Below are positions 4,650 to 8,996 of a stretch of DNA of 8,996 nt, piece by piece (within the stretch, counting starts at the first letter, position 1; each line of letters opens with the position of its first letter). The position numbers were made by a program, and so were the translations under genes. This stretch comes from DATIXD01 sp035518875 (GTDB taxonomy: Bacteria > Pseudomonadota > Gammaproteobacteria > Methylococcales > Methylococcaceae), in assembly GCA_035518875.1 (NCBI GenBank), contig DATIXD010000351.1, positions 1 through 8,996 of the forward strand, in the 5' to 3' direction. The notes beneath the pieces were generated by a model that was not told the origin of the DNA, ran no database searches, and saw only the letters and a program-made list of their open reading frames with translations.

Positions 4650-6929
4650 GTGCCTTCGCAGCAAACCGTAGAGTTTCGCAGCTCTTTCACCCGGGAACGG
4701 ACGATCGTCGAACTGACGATCGGTCAGGAATACGGAGTGGGTAGCAGCAGCCGAAACGAAATCGTTCTGCGGGGCAAAGATGTGCAGGATCAACATGCCC
4801 GGCTCGTTCTGGGGAAGGCCGGCTTGTGCATCGCGCCGGTGGGCGAGGCGCCGGTTGCAGTGAACGGGCATCCTATCCGGGAGCCGGCATCCGTGGATGA
4901 CGGCGATTGGCTTTCCCTCGGTTCCTCCCTGTTCCAGGTCAATTTCCCGGATCACGCGCGTACGTCCGTGACCGCCCAGGCCCAAACGACTGCCAAGGCG
5001 GGCGTTCTAACGATCGGGCGCCTGCCCGGATGCGATCTTGAAATTGCCTCCCCTCTGGTTTCCCGCGAACATGCCAGGCTATATTGCGAAAGCAACGGGG
5101 TTGACATCGAGGACCTCAACAGCACCAACGGCACCTTCGTCAACGGGCGGCGGCTGACCGCCAGAGTCAGGCTGAAACAGGGCGATCGCATCGCCATTGC
5201 TTCATTTTCCTTCCTGTTTACCGGCGAGAGCCTGGAGCCGATCGACATGTCTGGTCGGGTGCGGGTGGAGGCGCGTGGGCTCAGCAAGGAAGTCGTCGAC
5301 CGCTCCAGCAAGCAGCCCAAGCGTTTGTTGGACGATATCAGCCTGGTGATCGAGCCAGGGGAGTTCGTCGTCATTTTCGGCACCAGCGGTTCGGGCAAAT
5401 CCACCTTGCTCGACGCCTTGAGTGGGCGCAGGCCGGCCACTTCCGGTCGGGTTTTTTATAACGGCGCCGATTTGTATGCGTGTTTCGACAGGTTTCGCTC
5501 CGCTATCGGCTACGTACCCCAGCAGGATATCGTACACCGCAAGATCAGCGTCCAGCATGCCCTGGAATATACCGCGCGCCTGCGCTTGCCGCCCGACACT
5601 TCCGATGAGGAAATCGAGGCATACATCGGCCGCGTCCTCGGCAAGGTGGGTCTTTCGGAAAAGGCGCTGCTGCCGATCGACACACCTGCGCCACTGAGCG
5701 GCGGCCAGCTTAAGCGCGTCAGCCTGGCGGTGGAACTGGTGGCGAATCCGACTATCCTGTTCCTGGACGAGGTGACCAGCGGTTTGGATGCCGGGACGGA
5801 CAAGCGCATGATGCGGCTGTTTGCCGACCTGGCGGCCGACCAGAAGACCGTGGTTTGCGTGACGCACAGTCTGGAGAATATCGATGTCTGCAATCTGGTA
5901 GTGCTGCTGCACCAAGGCAGGCTGGTCTACTATGGGCCGCCTGCGGACGCTTCGGCTTACTTCAGCGTCCAGCGTCTTTCCGATGTGTACGACTTGATAG
6001 AGTCCAGCCCAGCGAACTATTGGGCGGAAAAATATCGGCAGTCCTCGCAGTACCGGACTTATATCCTCGACCGTTTTTCAAACGAAGTCGCCGCGGACGA
6101 TGCCGCCCCGAGCCTGACGATCCAGGCCGCCGGAAACCGGAACCCTTGGTTCGACTGGCTGCAGGCGCGCACGCTGGTGCAGCGCTATCTGGACCTGATC
6201 GTTTCCGACAGGAAGAATGTGCTGATTCTGCTGTTACAGGCACCGGTGATCGCCTTCATCATTGGCCTGGTGTTCAGCACCGATGGCGTGCCTGAGGTGC
6301 GCGCCGCAGCGGAGGGCCAGATCGCGTTCATCCTCGTGCTCTCGGCGATCTGGTTCGGAACCTTGAATTCGGCCCGCGAATTGGTCAAGGAACTTCCCAT
6401 TTACCTGCGCGAGCGCTCGGTGAACCTGGGGATCACGCCGTACCTGCTCAGCAAGCTCTTGCCGCTGGCTGCGCTGTGCCTGATCCAGTGCACGATGCTC
6501 TTGGGCATCGTGTCGCTGCTGGTTGCACTGCCCGGAAGTTTCCTTGAGCGTGTGGCCTCACTGTTCCTGACCGGCATGGCGGCGACCGGCATGGGGCTTG
6601 CGGTGAGCGCCTTCGTCGATTCCAACGACAAGGCGGTGGCGATGGCGCCGATTTTGTTGATACCACAGGTCGTGCTTTCGGATGCCGTGGTCCGCCTGGG
6701 CGATGTCGGCCTTTGGGTGGCCAAGGCCAGCGTGATTTCCTATTGGGCACTGGATGTGATGAAGACCACCTTGAGCCTGGAGACTCGATCGGTGCACGAC
6801 GTGACCGGCCGGCTCATCGTGCCGATTTCCGGATCCTACGGCGCCGACCTCGCCATGGTGACCCTCCTGGGTTGCGCCTTCTTAGGCCTTGCAGTGCTGG
6901 GACTCAAATTGAAAGACCGCAGGAAATGA
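4650..6929 (+). CDS. FHA-FHA-ABC exporter (ABCG-type half transporter, Rv1747-like)
   Basis: The 759-residue protein joins two FHA domains to an ATPase and a membrane domain. FHA1 (about 5-98) is degenerate: GSSSRNEI and VQDQHA replace the usual Gly-Arg and Ser-x-x-His pattern. FHA2 (about 117-192) is canonical, with IGR (122-124), SREHA (138-142) and NSTNGTFVNG (157-166), so it should bind phosphothreonine. The ATPase (about 203-440) has an intact Walker A (GTSGSGKST, 244-252), Q-loop (YVPQQD), signature LSGGQ (349-353), Walker B FLDE (371-374) and His406. About six membrane helices follow (roughly 524-543, 557-575, 602-626, 634-656, 664-684, 734-752), the ABC2/ABCG order. As a half transporter it should dimerise in the inner membrane and probably export a lipid-like or other unknown substrate. 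Its stop overlaps the kinase start (ATGA), as expected for a kinase-controlled transporter. The GTG start is chosen from the ribosome site; an upstream GTG at 4614 would add 12 residues. Confidence 0.93.
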   Translation: MPSQQTVEFRSSFTRERTIVELTIGQEYGVGSSSRNEIVLRGKDVQDQHARLVLGKAGLCIAPVGEAPVAVNGHPIREPASVDDGDWLSLGSSLFQVNFPDHARTSVTAQAQTTAKAGVLTIGRLPGCDLEIASPLVSREHARLYCESNGVDIEDLNSTNGTFVNGRRLTARVRLKQGDRIAIASFSFLFTGESLEPIDMSGRVRVEARGLSKEVVDRSSKQPKRLLDDISLVIEPGEFVVIFGTSGSGKSTLLDALSGRRPATSGRVFYNGADLYACFDRFRSAIGYVPQQDIVHRKISVQHALEYTARLRLPPDTSDEEIEAYIGRVLGKVGLSEKALLPIDTPAPLSGGQLKRVSLAVELVANPTILFLDEVTSGLDAGTDKRMMRLFADLAADQKTVVCVTHSLENIDVCNLVVLLHQGRLVYYGPPADASAYFSVQRLSDVYDLIESSPANYWAEKYRQSSQYRTYILDRFSNEVAADDAAPSLTIQAAGNRNPWFDWLQARTLVQRYLDLIVSDRKNVLILLLQAPVIAFIIGLVFSTDGVPEVRAAAEGQIAFILVLSAIWFGTLNSARELVKELPIYLRERSVNLGITPYLLSKLLPLAALCLIQCTMLLGIVSLLVALPGSFLERVASLFLTGMAATGMGLAVSAFVDSNDKAVAMAPILLIPQVVLSDAVVRLGDVGLWVAKASVISYWALDVMKTTLSLETRSVHDVTGRLIVPISGSYGADLAMVTLLGCAFLGLAVLGLKLKDRRK

Positions 6930-8611
6930 GCGCCGAGAACGAGGATAAGACCGTCCTGGATGATAGCACCGTGCTGAGCACGCCGGAGGGCGGGACCGCT
7001 CGCATCTGCCCAGTATGCGGCACGCCCAATGGACTCGGTCCGCTGGCCGAGCGGGCATACCGATGCAGCCAGTGCAATTTGGAGTTGGCTCACATCGACT
7101 ATGCCCCCAATGGCGCTATTCGGGGCGTATTCGGTTGGCTGCGGGGCGAGGGCGACACCATCGCGAATCGGTACCGCATCAAATCGGTGCTTGGGAAAGG
7201 CGGTTTCGGCGCGACTTATCTGGTCGAGGATCTCCGGTTGAACGGCAAGCGACGTGCGCTCAAGGAAGTGCCCCAACTACTGTTCGACGAATACGAAACG
7301 ACGCTTCTGAGTCGCCTCAATCATCCCTCCATCCCCGATATCATCGACCGCACCGTCGCCGGCGATATGGTGTACCTAGTGCTCGAGTTCGGCGGCAGCC
7401 GCACCTTGGGCAGAGAACGCAAGCAGCATCAGGGAGGCATTCCGCAATCCAAGCTGATTCCCTGGATGCGCCAGCTCTGCGAAGTGCTGACTTACCTTCA
7501 CGGGCAGCAGCCGCCCATCATTCACCGCGATCTCAAGCCGGACAATATCCTGCTGGACGAGCACGAGCGCATCATGCTGATCGATTTCGGCATCGCCAAG
7601 GAATCGAACCCGGCTGCCATGACGCGTACCTTGGGGCGGGCGGCGACGCTTGGCTTCAGCCCGCCCGAGCAGGTTATGGGGACTGGTACGGACGAACGTT
7701 CGGACATTTACGCGTTGGGGGCGACGTTCTACGCCCTGCTGACCGGAAAGAATCCTCCGGCGGCCCACGAGCGGGTGGCGGGAAAGGAGCTGCAGCCGCC
7801 CTCGCAGATCGTTGCGGAAGTCTCGCCGGAGCTGGATGAGGCCATCGTGCGGGCGCTCAGCCTTAACGTGAACCACCGCCAACAGACGGTAAGAGAGTTC
7901 GCTCAGGCGTTGGAGTCGGTCGGTTCGGGCCCGCGTTCCCTGCCGACCGTGAGCGCCGAATCCATAGAGCAAACCGTCGCAGTCGGGCAGGCCAGTCGTC
8001 CGACCGGCGCCCGGCAACCCAGCCTCCGGCTGCCCACGGGACGCATTACCGCGTCGGGCAAGTCCGTCTCCGCGCGGAGTGCCCAACACGCAGCGCAGAA
8101 GCCCAAGGTTCTCTTGCCGCTAGTCTTGATTGCAGCCTTACTCGCAGCCATCGCCACCGGCGTTTACCTGATCTGGGCGAAATCGGGCCCCGCCAAGATC
8201 GAGTCGCCGGTGCCCGCTGTCGCGAACATTCCGGAGACGGCGCCTACGCAAACCCTGCCGCCCAGCCAGATTCCGCCGCAGACTCCGGTTGAAGGCAATC
8301 CGCAGGCCCCACAGACGCAAGCCGTGCAGCCGATTCCACAGCACTGGAATCAAATGCCTTCCGCGCAAATGCCTCCCGCCGTGGCCCCCCAGAACATTCC
8401 GCAGCCCTCGGGCGGTTCGGCCCAGGAGATGCTCAAGGGACGCACGGTGGAAACCGTGATTGAAGAACCGCCGTCTCTTCCTCCGCCAAAACCCAAACCA
8501 AAACCGAAACCGGCGGTTCGGGCGCAGTCACAGCCGGCCGAGAGACCTAAGCCCGCGAAGGAGGAGCCGGCCTGGACCATCATTCCGGGGGGCGCGCGGC
8601 GGACGGATTGA
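6926..8611 (+). CDS. Membrane Ser/Thr protein kinase with N-terminal zinc ribbon and Pro/Lys-rich periplasmic arm
   Basis: The 561-residue Hanks-type kinase starts at an ATG overlapping the transporter stop; AGGA lies almost against it, so translational coupling is likely, and an in-frame upstream start at 6713 would lie deep inside the transporter. Order of parts: acidic Thr-rich tail (9-21); zinc ribbon with CPVC (28-31) and CSQC (47-50); kinase domain (about 83-332); linker; one membrane helix (about 394-415); and a periplasmic arm (416-561) very rich in Pro, Gln and Lys. Catalytic parts are complete: glycine loop GKGGFG (90-95), Lys113, HRDLKPDN (200-207), DFG (220-222) and the APE-like PPE (246-248). 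Thr233, Thr235 and Thr241 lie in the activation segment. No PASTA or other folded sensor domain is seen outside. It probably phosphorylates itself and the FHA transporter or partners; the signal sensed is unknown. Confidence 0.94.
   Translation: MSAENEDKTVLDDSTVLSTPEGGTARICPVCGTPNGLGPLAERAYRCSQCNLELAHIDYAPNGAIRGVFGWLRGEGDTIANRYRIKSVLGKGGFGATYLVEDLRLNGKRRALKEVPQLLFDEYETTLLSRLNHPSIPDIIDRTVAGDMVYLVLEFGGSRTLGRERKQHQGGIPQSKLIPWMRQLCEVLTYLHGQQPPIIHRDLKPDNILLDEHERIMLIDFGIAKESNPAAMTRTLGRAATLGFSPPEQVMGTGTDERSDIYALGATFYALLTGKNPPAAHERVAGKELQPPSQIVAEVSPELDEAIVRALSLNVNHRQQTVREFAQALESVGSGPRSLPTVSAESIEQTVAVGQASRPTGARQPSLRLPTGRITASGKSVSARSAQHAAQKPKVLLPLVLIAALLAAIATGVYLIWAKSGPAKIESPVPAVANIPETAPTQTLPPSQIPPQTPVEGNPQAPQTQAVQPIPQHWNQMPSAQMPPAVAPQNIPQPSGGSAQEMLKGRTVETVIEEPPSLPPPKPKPKPKPAVRAQSQPAERPKPAKEEPAWTIIPGGARRTD
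8486..8512 (+). repeat. Lys-Pro dipeptide repeat tract in the kinase
   Basis: In frame the DNA encodes Pro-Lys-Pro-Lys-Pro-Lys-Pro-Lys-Pro (residues 521-529) from near-repeated AAACC/AAACCG units. Such tracts form extended rods, as in the periplasmic region of TonB. Confidence 0.6.
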
Positions 8612-8657
8612 AGTCGCCGGAGAATGCAACGGAACCTTTATCAGTCGGGAGATAGTT

Positions 8658-8996
8658 ATGCCAAATCTTGTCAGTCGTTTTGCCATCGCTCCGGTTTCAA
8701 GGGCGCTCGGGATGCGGGCATTCTTGGGCTTCGCCGCCCTGTTCGCATCCCTCATCGGGGTTCAGAATGCCAATGCCGGCGGCGGGCTCGCCATGCCGGG
8801 AGGTTACGGCCTGAAAATCTACCGGGTGAATTTCGGGCTCTATCCCTATGTACAGGTCTATTTCCGCACCTTCGATCAGAACCAGCAGCCGCTGGTGAAC
8901 CTCAACGAGATGAATATCGGCCTCATGGTGAAGGGTCAGGCTTACGATCCCGTGAAGCGGCAATACACCATCCAGCCCTTGCGGCAGCGTCCGGAG
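8658..8996 (+). CDS. Exported protein, N-terminal part only, third gene of the kinase operon
   Basis: An open frame of 113 codons starts at ATG 8658, with GGGAG 6 nt upstream, and runs off the right edge. A signal peptide is clear: hydrophobic stretch AFLGFAALFASLIGV (about 21-35) and cleavage after NANA (residue 40). An internal ATG (codon 19) could also start a good signal peptide, but lacks as good a ribosome site. The mature part starts GGGLAMPGGYG and continues with alternating hydrophobic/polar residues (YPYVQVYFRTFD), suggesting a beta-rich domain. It lies 46 bp after the kinase with no terminator between, so it is probably co-transcribed and may be the external partner, sensor or cargo of the system. 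The pattern is reminiscent of N-terminal regions of secreted von Willebrand A proteins, but that domain is not visible here and this is only a guess. Confidence 0.8.
   Translation, partial: MPNLVSRFAIAPVSRALGMRAFLGFAALFASLIGVQNANAGGGLAMPGGYGLKIYRVNFGLYPYVQVYFRTFDQNQQPLVNLNEMNIGLMVKGQAYDPVKRQYTIQPLRQRPE

Noticed and set aside
6713..6925. Upstream in-frame extension of the kinase by 71 codons
   Set aside because: It would lie wholly inside the transporter's membrane domain; the ATG at 6926 gives the ATGA overlap and a sensible N-terminus.

Overview
The window reads as chromosomal DNA of a GC-rich Gram-negative bacterium. It holds standard Shine-Dalgarno sites, Sec-type (and one possibly Tat-type) signal peptides, an RNase I-like secreted T2 ribonuclease and a YbdK-type ligase. 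I would guess a gammaproteobacterium, possibly of the methanotroph group, but nothing in the sequence fixes the taxon. No tRNA, rRNA, CRISPR array, insertion sequence or phage gene was found.

Layout. (1) 1-219, minus strand: 5' end of a gene for an exported protein I do not recognise. (2) 220-634: divergent intergenic region, unusually rich in short inverted repeats (six dyads). (3) 635-2948: two overlapping plus-strand genes, an M20D metallo-amidohydrolase and a YbdK-type (GCS2) carboxylate-amine ligase, probably one transcript. (4) 2949-3172: short spacer. (5) 3173-4180: secreted ribonuclease T2 with a small N-terminal domain and a Gly/Thr linker, closed by a good terminator hairpin that includes the stop codon. 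(6) 4204-4649: intergenic region with a promoter candidate. (7) 4650 to the right edge: FHA-FHA-ABC transporter, membrane Ser/Thr protein kinase with an N-terminal zinc ribbon, and the start of an exported protein.

The most interesting part is region 7. The transporter has two N-terminal FHA (phosphothreonine-binding) domains on an ABCG-type half transporter, and its stop codon overlaps the start codon of the kinase (ATGA). This matches the logic of mycobacterial Rv1747 and its kinase PknF: the kinase would phosphorylate a partner or itself, and an FHA domain would read the mark to control export. Here FHA2 looks canonical while FHA1 has lost its key residues. The kinase N-terminus has a pThr-x-x-Asp candidate (TVLD). 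In place of PASTA repeats, its periplasmic arm is a TonB-like Pro/Lys-rich stalk. The exported protein downstream may be the sensor partner or cargo. The substrate of the transporter cannot be read from the sequence.

The amidohydrolase/ligase pair suggests an enzyme couple that breaks and makes amide bonds, but the substrate is unknown.
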